From positions 32,501-96,500 of the forward strand of contig NZ_CP038255.1 in assembly GCF_004564135.1 (NCBI RefSeq): a stretch of DNA of 64,000 nucleotides, given 5' to 3'. Source of the DNA: Terasakiella sp. SH-1. Lineage in GTDB: Bacteria > Pseudomonadota > Alphaproteobacteria > Rhodospirillales > Terasakiellaceae. The notes under the pieces are model-generated. The model was not told the DNA's origin and made no database searches. It saw only the letters and a program-made list of their open reading frames with translations. Every line of letters begins with the position of its first letter. The stretch's first letter is position 1. This document shows, piece by piece, positions 8,542 through 18,070 of the stretch. The position numbers were made by a program, and so were the translations under genes.

Positions 8542-10858
8542 AATGGAAATAGCCGTTGGGCGTCAGTTGATGGCCGTTTTCCAACAGCAAACGCGAACCG
8601 CCACCTAAGCGAATGCCGGCTTCATAACCGTATGTCTTACCTGTGGCAATACGGTCCAGACCGTTAAAGTTCATTCGCCGTGAAGACGAAATATCGTTAT
8701 ACGCAAAATTGGCTTGCCCTTCGAGGTAATAAGCCCCCATATCCACATCGCTATAAAGTCCGACACGATAGCTATCAAAATCTGTTTGGTTATTCCCACT
8801 ACCTTTGCCATCGACATTCGTTCTGGAATAGGCAAAGCTTACTCCATAACGCCAGTCATCATGGGTCAGGCGATCCATCCCAATCATGAAACCAATGGTA
8901 TTGGCATCAAAACCGGCAATGCCACCGCGATAGCCCTGATCAACTGTGGTGCCGAAGATACGCCCCCATGCCCCGCGATCACCCCAGCCCAATGTTTCAT
9001 CACCTGTGGCAATCCCGGTATGGGAACGAAGAGAACCATCACGTAAAGAAGCCAAACGTTCACTAACCAGGTTAAAGCCTGTCACTGTATTAGCTGCTGC
9101 TGTTTGGTTGCCTGATGCCCCACCTGTTGGATCATTAAGTAGCATTTCACCAACCGTGTTGGCTTGTGCCACCGTTACCCCTTGGATCGCCGATTGGGCT
9201 GTTGGGTCACTCCCCGTTGCCCCCAAGGCTTGGGACAAGGAGTTTGTTGCATTGCCTGTCGTTCCTTGTGGAGAAGACAGGCTGACGATCTTGATTTTCA
9301 AATCTTGGGCATCGGAACTATCATCTTGTACATCGTAAAGCGCATAATCCTGTAAGATGATAGACCCGTTGCTCATCAGGGTTGCATAGCTGGTTGTCGC
9401 ATTCTGGTCTGAATTGATAACCGTAATCGTATCCCCATCACTCCATGATTGACCTGCCGCTGTATCAAGCCCGATAGTTAGGGTTCCTGTGAGGGTAACA
9501 GTATCACCAGCAGCATTAATGACTGTTGTCGTATTGGGGTCAAATGTAGACGTTTTTTTGATCGTCAAAGTATTGGAACGGCTTGCTGCCCCAATAGTAA
9601 TGTTATTGTTGGTGACAATTTGGTTACCAAGAGTGAAAGAACTATCTGATGTAGCGCCAAGGGTAATGGCATTCGTCCCTGCAAGAGTTAATGTTTTCGA
9701 AGCAGCGGTTAATTCTGTGGTGAACGTCCCATTAATCGTCAAATCACCTGTTGCCGTCATGGTCAGGCTATTAGACCCAGCAATGCTGCTTGTCCCGGCA
9801 ATGATAATATCATCACCAGCGGTAATAGAGGCATTATCCGTTGCATTGGAGTTGATGGTGCCGTTGAGTAAAACATCTTGGGCCGCACTTAAGGTTGGAT
9901 CGTTTCCACCCGTGAAAGTGACAGTCCCGTCAATATCCATGCCGCCATTGGTGTCTTGAACTGTTACAGCACCGTTGGTCGTATCAATAACCATGGTGCC
10001 ATCAATGTCATAACCGTAATAACCTCGGCTGGCATTATTATCACTATGCGTGGTAACATTGGATTTAAATGTTGCTGTCGCTCCACTTGTAATGTTGATC
10101 TGATCTAAACGGCCCGTACCACCAATTACACTGTTAAACGTCACATTGGTTGCCCCACCCTCACCAATGGTCAAAATACCTGTACCGTTTCGAGCCGTGC
10201 CAGCACTAATGTCCATGGCATCAATGGTACCGGTAACCGTTTGGGCTGATGTTCCGTAAAATAGCAACGTCACGGTATCTGTTTCATCAAAGTCAGACTC
10301 AATCCAGATAGAACCTGCCCCAATATCAATATCCCCTTGAATCCCAACGACTACATCGCCATCGCCATCAATTGTCGAGCCACCGTTGTTTGTTCCGTAT
10401 GTGCCATTACCTGAGTCGATATAGATATCGAGATCGTTTGCGTCGGTCCCCACATCACCACTGATGTCACCTGTTACATTGAAACGAAAAGTCGTGCCTC
10501 CATCGGCCCCACCATCAGTCGCATCCCCAAAGATTAATCGGTTGGTGCCATTATTATCCAAAACAGTGACAGATCCAATTTCACCGACATTGTTGGCATC
10601 AGTCCCATCAGCATCAATAAAAATAGAATCCGCACCTGTGGTGGCATCGTTGCTGATTGTGATAGAGGTTGCTTGCCCTTCACCATCATTGGTCGCGTCA
10701 ATGGTAATGGTATCAGCGCCATCAACGTTAACCGCAGCCCCAGACTCAATTGACGTGCTCACATCAGCGGCTACCGTGTCGGTCGAAACGAGAGTAGCCA
10801 GAGCCGCCGCAGAAACACCTGCGAAAAGAACTTTACGGAAATTAAATATCAACTTCAT
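8522..10858 (-). CDS. Autotransporter: passenger plus truncated beta-barrel (frameshifted)
   Basis: This frame has 778 codons from ATG 10858, where a signal peptide begins (MKLIFNFRKVLFAGVSAAAL, cleavage near TVAADV). About 500 residues of Thr/Asn/Asp/Gly-rich, Cys-free repetitive sequence follow, as expected for a beta-helix passenger. An autotransporter domain starts near GWGDRGAWGRIFGTTVDQGY. It stops at FHFVHALH before the last strands, which continue in another frame at 8155-8541. Without the last strands the barrel should not insert properly. An ATG at 10915 would add 19 residues ahead of the signal peptide and is less likely. Confidence 0.82.
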   Translation of the reverse strand: MKLIFNFRKVLFAGVSAAALATLVSTDTVAADVSTSIESGAAVNVDGADTITIDATNDGEGQATSITISNDATTGADSIFIDADGTDANNVGEIGSVTVLDNNGTNRLIFGDATDGGADGGTTFRFNVTGDISGDVGTDANDLDIYIDSGNGTYGTNNGGSTIDGDGDVVVGIQGDIDIGAGSIWIESDFDETDTVTLLFYGTSAQTVTGTIDAMDISAGTARNGTGILTIGEGGATNVTFNSVIGGTGRLDQINITSGATATFKSNVTTHSDNNASRGYYGYDIDGTMVIDTTNGAVTVQDTNGGMDIDGTVTFTGGNDPTLSAAQDVLLNGTINSNATDNASITAGDDIIIAGTSSIAGSNSLTMTATGDLTINGTFTTELTAASKTLTLAGTNAITLGATSDSSFTLGNQIVTNNNITIGAASRSNTLTIKKTSTFDPNTTTVINAAGDTVTLTGTLTIGLDTAAGQSWSDGDTITVINSDQNATTSYATLMSNGSIILQDYALYDVQDDSSDAQDLKIKIVSLSSPQGTTGNATNSLSQALGATGSDPTAQSAIQGVTVAQANTVGEMLLNDPTGGASGNQTAAANTVTGFNLVSERLASLRDGSLRSHTGIATGDETLGWGDRGAWGRIFGTTVDQGYRGGIAGFDANTIGFMIGMDRLTHDDWRYGVSFAYSRTNVDGKGSGNNQTDFDSYRVGLYSDVDMGAYYLEGQANFAYNDISSSRRMNFNGLDRIATGKTYGYEAGIRLGGGSRLLLENGHQLTPNGYFHFVHALH

Positions 10859-11136
10859 TGCAATGAGTACTATTCTAATTGAAAGGACTGACGTTAACCT
10901 GAAAACGGATAACACCCTAAACTGTAGATTGCAATATGTACATTTCCCTGCTCTTAAAAGGATTCAGCGCTTGCTTGGTCTGTTAAAAAAGTTGGATGCC
11001 GGTTAAAAACTTATGGAACAGGAAGGCAATCAACTGATCCTGCCGTGTCTGATAAACAAGACCACTTAGACAAACTTGCTCGGACTGGACCTGTACGGAA
11101 CAAGTGGAGTGCGTCTCCTGCTGACTACAGGAGAAT

Positions 11137-11785
11137 ATGATGAGTCGCAAACGCACCCCAGAATTTAGAGAAGAAGCCGCCTGTGTTGCTTTAAACAGTA
11201 ACCAATCCCGCAAAGTGGTCGCCGCCGATTTCGGCATTAGTGTCGGCTCTTCGCCGTGAAGTACGAGAACTGCGGGAGGAGAGGGCTCGCGAAGCGGACG
11301 GAACGGCACATTCTAAAAAAGGCGGCTCGTTACTTTGCGAGCCAAAAGCCGTGAAGTTTCAGTTTGTTCACCAGCACCGTGATATCTACAGTATTGCAGG
11401 TCTGTGTCGTGCCATGAATATTTCTCAGAGCGGCTATTTTGCTTGGCGAAAGCATCCTGCCAGTAAACGCTAACGTAAAGGTATGGTTCTGCTTGCCCGC
11501 ATCAAATCCATTCACTACGCTAATTATCAATCCTATGGACGAGGCCGCATGACAGATGAATTGCAGGAAGAAGGAATTTGCGTCGGTGAACACCGCGTTG
11601 CCCGGATCATGAAGCAGAACAATCTGCGGATCGTGCAAAGCCAGAAATTCAAACGCACAACCGATAGCGATCACAAACATAATATCTCGCCTAATCTGTT
11701 GGATGGTAATTTTGCTGCGACAGCACCGGATCAAAAATGGGCGGGAGATATCACCTACCTGTGAACGGGTGAAGGTTGGCTCTAT
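11137..11785 (+). pseudogene. IS3-family transposase remnant (OrfAB)
   Basis: OrfA begins MMSRKRTPEFREEAACVALN. Relative to the copy at 15921, 80 bp are missing after GTGTCGGC, which shifts the frame. OrfB resumes (KFQFVHQHRDIYSIAGLCRA, then DELQEEGICVGEHRVARIMK), with TAA at about 11471 and TGA at about 11761 interrupting it; the latter replaces the usual Trp in ITYLW. Inactive. Confidence 0.8.
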
Positions 11786-12349
11786 TTGGCGGTTGTTATC
11801 GACCTTTATCTGGGGTCGCAAGACACCTTCTATGTCGGCACGTTAAAAGGTGTGGGACGGGTTTATCAGCAGACTTATGTGGACACCTATTCCAAGATTG
11901 CCTTTGCCAAGCTTTACAGCACCAAAACACCGATTACGGCGGCTGACACCCTGAATGACAAAGTCCTGCCGTTCTATGAGGAAAATGATTTGCCTGTCTT
12001 GCGTATCTTAACAGATCGCGGCACTGAGTTTTGCGGAAAAGCGGATCAGCATGATTACCAACTCTTCTTGGCAATCAACGATATTGAGCACACTAAAACC
12101 AAAGTCAAACACCCGCAGACAAACGGCATTTGTGAACGCTTCCATAAGACCATTTTACAGGAGTTTTATCAGGTCACATTCCGCAAGAAAATTTATGAAA
12201 CCATCGAGCAATTACAAAATGATCTGGACGAATGGCTGGATTATTATAACAATGAACGCACCCACCAAGGAAAAATTTGCTGTGGACGTACACCCATGGA
12301 GACCTTGTTGGATGGAAAGCAAATCTGGCAGGACAAGTTTATAGGCTAA
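11786..12349 (+). pseudogene. IS481-family transposase, C-terminal part
   Basis: After a few IS3-derived codons the frame becomes an IS481-type integrase core: YVDTYSKIAFAKLY carries the first Asp of DDE, ILTDRGTEFCG the second, and TNGICERFHKTILQEFY the Glu. It ends WLDYYNNERTHQGKICCGRT as this family does. The N-terminal helix-turn-helix half is missing, so it is a fragment although the catalytic core is open. Confidence 0.8.
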
Positions 12350-12413
12350 ACTCGACCTGACAGTCACCGCATCAAAGCGGGTAAGTGTCAGATCACATCG
12401 GGACTACTACACA

Positions 12414-12450
12414 TAAAAAAAACCGACCCACTTAGGATCGGTTTTTTTTT
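12414..12450. terminator. Bidirectional terminator
   Basis: AACCGA/TCGGTT is flanked by an A run on one side and nine T on the other, so it can work in both directions. On the minus strand it follows the 57-aa gene by about 25 nt. Confidence 0.75.
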
Positions 12451-12474
12451 ATGTCCAAGAAACCTCTGGGGCTC

Positions 12475-12648
12475 TTAGTTCAAAGAACATTCCTGCTCTT
12501 CTTCGATCACACCGGAATCAACGATTTCGATGATACGGCGGCTTTGTGCATCGGCAGGACAGCCACAAGAGTAGTCACCACTTGCTTCGTGCAAATCAGC
12601 TTGTTTCAGGTGCCACTTAGCTACTTTTCTGTGATCATCAGCTTTCAT
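12475..12648 (-). CDS. Small hypothetical protein, 57 aa, CGC motif
   Basis: The frame runs from ATG 12648 to TAA with a TAAGGT ribosome site about 7 nt upstream. The product starts MKADDHRKVAKWHLKQADLH, has a central YSCGCPADAQSRRI with paired cysteines that could bind a metal, and ends in an acidic tail (GVIEEEQECSLN). It is soluble with no signal peptide. A terminator lies directly downstream. The family is unknown to me. It is flanked by IS debris on both sides but looks intact. Confidence 0.6.
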   Translation of the reverse strand: MKADDHRKVAKWHLKQADLHEASGDYSCGCPADAQSRRIIEIVDSGVIEEEQECSLN

Positions 12649-12746
12649 AATCTTACCTTAAAGTTCTTTTTTAAAATCGTTCTACCTTTAGAACATTGTC
12701 CAAAGGAAATCAACATGGTGTTCACCAAGTTTCACAAAAAACTTTA

Positions 12747-13057
12747 GGGGCTGCCCCAGATAACTACGCTAGCTCCTGTTTAACCCATTGTTTCAAAATA
12801 TGTAATTGGCATTTAGGGTTCGGATTGTTAAAACGCCACTCACATTCCTCTAAAAATAGCGGAAAATGCTCCTTTGGGACACCATTGAATTTCCGCATAT
12901 GTCGCTTCGCCTGATTCCAAAAGTTCTCAATGCCATTGATGTGATTTTGTTGTCTGCAAAGCGTTCTGAATGGTTGATACGGTAGTGTCTGAATTCGGAC
13001 ACATACAGCATGTTGTAACCGTGCCAACTGTCAGAATAAACGATGCTGTCAGGCACA
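12747..13057 (-). mobile_element. IS1595-family remnant, 3' end only
   Basis: The outer end GGGGCTGCCCCAGATAACTA (12747 onward) matches the terminal repeat style of IS1595 elements. The inner boundary is at about 13057, where transposase sequence abuts a serine recombinase gene. Only the last quarter of the transposase remains. Confidence 0.7.
12764..13056 (-). pseudogene. IS1595 transposase C-terminal fragment, frameshifted
   Basis: One frame gives VYSDSWHGYNMLYVSEFRHY followed by RINHSERFADNK. A second gives HINGIENFWNQAKRHMRKFN, then HFPLFLEECEWRFNNP. Together they spell the end of an IS1595 DDE domain, so a frameshift lies between ADNK and HING. Inactive. Confidence 0.8.
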
Positions 13058-13639
13058 ACTTTTTGCTCAATAATCGGTAACGATCATAGATACGCTTGAT
13101 CCATTTACTTTCGTCTTGGTTTTCAACCAGCATTCCATCTTGGATACGGTACCCAAAGGGTGGCGGTCCTCCGTGCAATAGCCACTTTGAACCTTCTTCA
13201 ACTTACCGATCTGACTTCTTTCACGACGTAAAGCATTGTCGTACTGGCTGATCTCACTGAGTATGCCAAGCACTAAGTCATCCATTGGACTACTGAGTGA
13301 AATCACTCCCGATGGCGTATATAATCGAACATCGTTCTGTTTTAACTTCCACCTAATACCACCCCATGTCTTTTGGTTCCTACTTAAACGATCAGTATTG
13401 AAGACGAATAAGTGCGCGACCTTCCCTTCTTCAATTTCAAGCATCAGTTTGCGAAGCACTGGACGATTGTGGAGGTCTTCAAAGCGTGACGACCTTCCCC
13501 CTTCGTTCCAAAGTTTGTATTCGAAACCAAGTTCATTCGCCTTGGCGATACCCAGTTCTTCTTGTGACTGTAATGATGTTCCCTGCGCTTCCTGAACTGC
13601 CGATGAAACGCGGGTGTATATGTGAAGTATATCTGTCAT
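13058..13639 (-). pseudogene. Serine recombinase, truncated and frameshifted
   Basis: The N-terminal catalytic domain is intact (IYTRVSSAVQEAQGTSLQSQ with the nucleophile Ser, then FNTDRLSRNQKTWGG). The frame breaks near codon 155: the expected GYLHGGPPPFGYRI appears in a second frame as HGGPPPFGYRIQDGMLVENQ, consistent with one lost T near 13175. The gene is cut at about 13058 by the IS1595 fragment, so the rest of the DNA-binding region is gone. It resembles larger resolvase/invertase proteins with a recombinase domain. Confidence 0.8.
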
Positions 13640-13661
13640 AAAGCCCAGAATACCGGGCTTT
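13640..13661 (-). terminator. Hairpin terminator after the cupin-LysE pair
   Basis: AAAGCCC and GGGCTTT pair around an 8-nt loop. On the minus strand it lies after the cupin stop and directly before the recombinase ATG. Confidence 0.5.
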
Positions 13662-13696
13662 TCAGATTTTCCGGAGAGAATTTTACGTGTCGCAGG

Positions 13697-14062
13697 CTAT
13701 ACCCATACATCATTTTGTGCAGTTAAATCGCCTCCACTCTCTCCTGTATTTACAACACCCCGTGGTTCAACAAGAAGGACGTGGCATTCCTGCTCTGCAA
13801 CAGGCTTATGTTTAACCCCTTTAGGAACGACGAACATTTCGCCTTCGTTCAATTCAACGGTTTTATCTGTAAACTCAATAGACATCGAACCGTGAATAAC
13901 CAAAAAAACTTCATCAGTATCTTGATGATCGTGCCATACAAACTCATCTTTGAACTTTGCCAACTTGAATTGATAATCATTCATCTCAGCAATTACACGC
14001 GGCGACCAGTGTTCTGAGAATTTGGTCAGTTTGTCTTTCAGATTAATAACGTTGCCGTCCAT
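13697..14062 (-). CDS. Single-domain cupin protein
   Basis: A 121-aa protein. FVWHDHQDTDEVFLVIHGSM is cupin motif 1 with the metal-binding His and Glu. PKGVKHKPVAEQECHVLLVE is motif 2 with a further His. It is a small one-barrel cupin of unknown substrate. It lies 18 nt after a LysE-type exporter gene on the same strand, so the two probably form one operon controlled by the divergent LysR gene. Confidence 0.8.
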   Translation of the reverse strand: MDGNVINLKDKLTKFSEHWSPRVIAEMNDYQFKLAKFKDEFVWHDHQDTDEVFLVIHGSMSIEFTDKTVELNEGEMFVVPKGVKHKPVAEQECHVLLVEPRGVVNTGESGGDLTAQNDVWV

Positions 14063-14080
14063 AGTGCTTGCTCCTATTAA

Positions 14081-14704
14081 TTAATTCGAATGAAAAAGTA
14101 GTTTCAAACCAAGCCCTAAAAGGCAGGCTCCTGTGACTTTTTCTATCACTCGTTTGCTTTTAAGAATAACCGTTTCAAGACGATTGTGGGTCAAAAGTAA
14201 GGCTACGACCGCGAACCACATTAAATGTACCAATGCTATAAAAAGTCCCAAAAACAGTTGGTAGGATAATGTTGTCGTTGGTGAGACGACTTGTGTGAAA
14301 AGCGCAATGAAAAATAAGGCTGTTTTGGGATTTAATGCGTTACTCAAGAAGCCATTTCTAAATGCTGCCATTTTACTGAAATACTCACTTTGACCGACTT
14401 CGGCAGCACTCTTTTCTTCTTGTTTATTCGGAAGGAAAGACGAAATACCAATCCATGCAAGATAACATGCTCCCATAACTTTCATCGTTTCTAAAAGCCA
14501 TGAATTTTCCAAGAGAATGTATGCCAACCCGAACACTGTATACGTGACATGAACTGAAATGCCACATGCGATACCAAGTGCAGTAAGCAAACCAGATGTG
14601 CGCCCATAACGAATGCTATTTCTAAGCGTCATCGCAAAGTCAGGACCGGGGCTAATGACTGCAAGGCATGTGATTGCAAGAATAGATATGACTTGAGCAT
14701 CCAT
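14081..14704 (-). CDS. LysE/RhtB family amino-acid exporter
   Basis: A 207-aa inner-membrane protein with about six hydrophobic segments. ISPGPDFAMTLRNSIRYGRT near residue 18 is the family signature, followed by GLLTALGIACGISVHVTYTV and NPKTALFFIALFTQVV. It is likely to export an amino acid or related metabolite. It is divergent from a LysR regulator with 112 nt between them, the standard layout for inducible LysE exporters. Confidence 0.9.
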   Translation of the reverse strand: MDAQVISILAITCLAVISPGPDFAMTLRNSIRYGRTSGLLTALGIACGISVHVTYTVFGLAYILLENSWLLETMKVMGACYLAWIGISSFLPNKQEEKSAAEVGQSEYFSKMAAFRNGFLSNALNPKTALFFIALFTQVVSPTTTLSYQLFLGLFIALVHLMWFAVVALLLTHNRLETVILKSKRVIEKVTGACLLGLGLKLLFHSN

Positions 14705-14816
14705 CTTTTATGTTCCCATTACTCATAATTCGGTTTCTTCATCTCTATTGAAACACTGATTTATGTGGGATAAAATTCATTATTTGTACGATTTATTGTG
14801 AGTTTTATTCACAGGT

Positions 14817-15692
14817 ATGAAACCGCTACCTTCATTATCTTCACTTCAAAGTTTCAGCGTTGCCGCAAAACACCAAAGTTTTACAAAAGCAGCCAATGAA
14901 CTGAACCAAACACATGGAGCCGTTAGCCGTGCTGTAAAGCAACTGGAAGACTATTTTGGCGTTTTGCTTTTCGAACGTCGAAATCGTCGTTTGTATATTA
15001 CAAGCAAAGGCAAAAAGTTTGCTGAACAGATCACAATACTTCTGGAACAAATCGAAGATGCTTGCGAAGAACTCACGTCTTCACCATCGGACCACAAGTT
15101 AGCCATATCCTGTGAACCTTCGCTTGCCATGCGGTGGTTAATGCCCCGCCTTGAAGAATTTCGAACAATACACGCTGGATTGGATATTCACCTTTCAACT
15201 GCTGGCGGACCTATTGACCTCGCTGAAAACGGTATAGACATTGCGATCCGTCGATCAGATTTCAAATGGGCAGAAGATTATTGGGTTACTGATTTAGGTA
15301 ATGAAGCGATTGGTCCCGTATGTAGCCCTTCATATATCGAAAAACATCCAGATTTAAACTGGACCCTACTACATACAAGAACCCGCACAGAAGCATGGCA
15401 TGACTGGAAACAGTTATCTAATCAAGACATTCAATGTGATAATGAAAAGTTCTTTGACCATTTTTATTTCAGTTTACAAGCAGCCGTCGCAGGAATGGGG
15501 GTAGCGATTGGTCCAAAGATACTTGTTGAAGATGATTTGAAAAACGACCTCTTGATAGCACCGTTTGGCTTCAAAGAAACATCTGTCAATTACGTCGCTT
15601 TGTCATTAAAGAATCCCACTTCAAATGAAAAGGTTCATGCTTTCATCAACTGGATGCAAAACGCATCTACGACCGTGTTTCTGACAATCTAA
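14817..15692 (+). CDS. LysR-family transcriptional regulator (GcvA-like)
   Basis: A 291-aa protein. The N-terminal winged helix-turn-helix reads LSSLQSFSVAAKHQSFTKAA, then ELNQTHGAVSRAVKQLEDYF and LLFERRNRRLYIT. The remainder is a substrate-binding domain of the GcvA branch (EPSLAMRWLMPRL, GIDIAIRRSDF). It is divergent from the LysE/cupin pair and probably controls it. The last residues (NASTTVFLTI) may be altered, because the downstream DNA looks like a remnant. Confidence 0.88.
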   Translation: MKPLPSLSSLQSFSVAAKHQSFTKAANELNQTHGAVSRAVKQLEDYFGVLLFERRNRRLYITSKGKKFAEQITILLEQIEDACEELTSSPSDHKLAISCEPSLAMRWLMPRLEEFRTIHAGLDIHLSTAGGPIDLAENGIDIAIRRSDFKWAEDYWVTDLGNEAIGPVCSPSYIEKHPDLNWTLLHTRTRTEAWHDWKQLSNQDIQCDNEKFFDHFYFSLQAAVAGMGVAIGPKILVEDDLKNDLLIAPFGFKETSVNYVALSLKNPTSNEKVHAFINWMQNASTTVFLTI

Positions 15693-15858
15693 ACACTGAA
15701 CGACAATCGGTACTGGAACAGTTGGAACAGGCTTCAATACGCTACGAACACCAAAGCAACGAGGACGGTTGGTTGTTGAATTTGCAAAGTCTGGTGGTTG
15801 ATTTTGACCATTTAAACGCCTTCAACAAACGTATAAAACAAAAATGGCTGTCACAGGT
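15673..15858 (+). other. Coding-like remnant between LysR and the IS3 copy
   Basis: In a frame different from LysR the DNA reads RIYDRVSDNLNTERQSVLEQ and goes on with QASIRYEHQSNEDGWLLNLQ, open until the IS3 end at 15859. No start codon with a ribosome site is visible. It looks like an internal or C-terminal piece of a gene cut by the IS on one side and by the LysR junction on the other. I do not recognise the family. Confidence 0.35.
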
Positions 15859-16608
15859 TGGACCTGTACGGAAAAAGTGGAGTGTGTCTCCTGAGTTAAC
15901 TATGCTGACTACAGGAGAATATGATGAGTTGCAAACGTACCCCAGAATTTAGAGAAGAAGCCGCCCGTGTTGCTTTAAGCAGTAATCAGCCGCGTAAAGT
16001 GGTCGCCGCCGATTTTGGTGTCAGTGTCGGCAGTTTGAACCGTTGGGTTTCCCAATATCGTGAACGAGAAGGTTCATCCCCTAACGATGATGCTCAAAAG
16101 GAGTTAGCCCGTCTTCGCCGTGAAGTACGAGAACTGCGGGAGGAGAGGGCTCGCGAAGCGGACGGAACGGCACATTCTAAAAAAGGCGGCTCGTTACTTT
16201 GCGAGCCAAAAGCCGTGAAGTTCCAGTTTGTCCACCTGCAACGTGAGAACCATAGCATTGCTGGTCTGTGTCGTGCGATGAGCGTTTCTGAGAGTGGCTA
16301 TTTTGCTTGGCGTAATCGTCCTACCAGCAAACGCCAACGAGAAGATATGGTACTGCTGGCCCATATCAAGTCCATCCATTATGCCAATTACCAATCCTAT
16401 GGGCGAGGCCGTATGAAAGATGAATTGCAGGAAGAGGGAATTTGTGTCGGTGAACACCGCGTTGCCCGTATTATGAAGCAAAACAATTTGCGGATCGTGC
16501 GAAGTCAGAAATTCAAACGCACCACTGACAGCGATCACAAACATAATATTTCGCCTAATCTGTTGGATGGTGACTTTGCCGCGACAGCACCGGATCAAAA
16601 ATGGGCGG
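15859..16608 (+). mobile_element. IS3-family element, 3'-truncated
   Basis: It starts with the same end as the element at 11086 (TGGACCTGTACGG) and lacks that copy's 80-bp deletion. It ends abruptly at about 16608 inside OrfB (DQKWAG), where integrase sequence begins. Several hundred bases including the right end are missing. Confidence 0.8.
15921..16608 (+). pseudogene. IS3 transposase OrfA-OrfB, 3'-truncated
   Basis: OrfA has the helix-turn-helix PEFREEAARVALSSNQPRKV and NRWVSQYRERE. A slippery CTAAAAAAGG lies at the OrfA/OrfB junction, as in IS3 programmed -1 frameshifting. OrfB includes the IS3 N-terminal region (GLCRAMSVSESGYFAWRNRP, GRGRMKDELQEEGICVGEHR) and stops before any catalytic residue of the DDE core. 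Confidence 0.8.
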
Positions 16609-17622
16609 GTGTCGGAATTGTACCGTCGATATATGGATGATCCTGCAAGGCAACGGTCTCGCAAAACAGTGATGACTTATGAAAGCGTCTTTAAGGTTCT
16701 CGTCGAGGTGTTGGGCGAAGACAAGGATATTGGTGAGATTAATCGTGATGATTGTCGGTACGTGCTGGATGTGATCCGGTATCTGCCAGCAAATGCGAAA
16801 AAGAAGTTTCCAAAGAAAACGCTGGTGCAAATTTCTGAGATCGCACGGAAGCGGAAGATGTCACCGATGGCACCACTGACCATTAACAAATACATATCGA
16901 AGTTAGCAGCCATGTTGAGTTGGGCTGTAGAAGAAGAATTGCTGGATCATAATCCTGCGAAGAATTTGTCGGTGGCTGATCCAATTCATCAGCAGGGCAA
17001 GCGATTACCATTTTCGGATTGGCAATTGAAGAAGATATTCACTGCATTGGAAGGCAAGTCAGGGGCTGAATATTGGGTGCCTTACATCGGGTTTTACAAT
17101 GGTATGCGGCTAAATGAAATCTGCCAGTTGAATGTTGAAGATGTGCAGCAGCATGACGGTATTTGGTGCTTTGCTATTACTCGTGATCGCACAATTGGTG
17201 TCGATGATAAAATTCTTAAAACGAAAGCATCAGAGCGAACAATTCCAATCCACCCACGGCTTATTGAAATGGGCTTTATGAAATATCTGAAACGATTTGA
17301 GCGAAAACCACGTTCAAAGTTATTTCCTGATATTCCTGCGGGTACCACGGGTTATCGTTCAGATACATTCTCAAAAAACTTCCGTCGCTTCTTACGATCT
17401 ATTGAAGCAGATGCAGACCGGACTTCTTTTCATTCATTTCGCCACAATTTTCGTGATGCACTTCGCGAGGGTAATGTTAGGCATGAAATCGCAATGCTGC
17501 TTGGTGGCTGGTCAGACCGATCAAGATCACAGGCCACACAGATGTTTTATGGGCGAGGGTTTTCAATAGAAACAATTTACGAAGAATTGGCGAAAGTAGT
17601 TTATACAGAACTAGATAACTAA
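16609..17622 (+). pseudogene. Tyrosine integrase, C-terminal part fused to IS3
   Basis: From GTG TCG GAA TTG TAC the sequence matches the second half of the full integrase at 48667. It has the core-binding domain (SELYRRYMDDPARQRSRKTV), the catalytic Arg in YNGMRLNEICQLNVED, the HSFRHNFRDALREG box and a Tyr in MFYGRGFS. The N-terminal 140 or so residues are missing. The protein diverges clearly from the other integrases here, so it is a paralogue and not a recent copy. Confidence 0.85.
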
Positions 17623-17845
17623 TAACTAAGCAACATTTTTTATGAGTTACAAGATGTTGTAATTTCTCCAGTAGTAAGAATTTGGGAAGATTAAGACTTC
17701 TTGCGTTCAATCAAGGTCATTATTCAATCTGAGTCTCTAATTATTGTTAATATTTTCAATTATGCAATTAAAGGAGGTTGGCTCATTGCTATGCAATAAA
17801 TCTTATGGCAGCATGGCGGCGAACAATGATATTAGGAGAAGTAAT

Positions 17846-18025
17846 ATGCCCCTTGATCAAAGCACAAATAAACAATCCGCTCGTGTATGGTCTGAACGTT
17901 TAAACGACTGGATCGAAATTTCCAATATTCAGGCTAAAGAAGCAGTCGATGAATTACTGTTAACTGGTGTTGGCACTCGGATGCTCGTTCCAGATTGGGA
18001 TACTCCTAATACAGTAAAAGACTAA
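17846..18025 (+). CDS. Small peptide, 59 aa, putative radical-SAM substrate
   Basis: ATG 17846 follows AGGAGA by 6 nt. The peptide starts MPLDQSTNKQSARVWSERLN, has DWIEISNIQAKEAVDELLL in the middle and ends TGVGTRMLVPDWDTPNTVKD. It has no Cys, signal peptide or membrane segment. The radical SAM gene begins 45 nt later and a kinase-like gene follows, a layout like precursor peptide plus modifying enzymes. A second ribosome site (AAAGGAGG at 17771-17778), with an in-frame TTG about 8 nt later, could give a longer form of about 79 aa. Function is inferred from position only. Confidence 0.6.
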   Translation: MPLDQSTNKQSARVWSERLNDWIEISNIQAKEAVDELLLTGVGTRMLVPDWDTPNTVKD

Positions 18026-18070
18026 AGTTAACAGGTGAACTCGTACCTCTCGCTATTAACTGGGTGTGAA

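Larger units (their letters stand above)
11086..12399 (+). mobile_element. Chimeric IS3/IS481 remnant
   Basis: The left end TGGACCTGTACGGAA recurs at 15859, where a second copy of the IS3-type element lies. The IS3 part runs to about 11815 and is then joined to the 3' part of an IS481-type element. That part ends near a terminal-repeat-like stretch (AAGCGGGTAAGTGTCAGATC). The IS3 part has an 80-bp internal deletion relative to the copy at 15859 and a nonsense codon. Two decayed elements have recombined. Confidence 0.75.

Noticed and set aside
8914-11006. Long plus-strand frames opposite the autotransporter gene
   Set aside because: They mirror the repetitive passenger sequence. The minus-strand frame has a signal peptide, passenger and barrel and explains the DNA.
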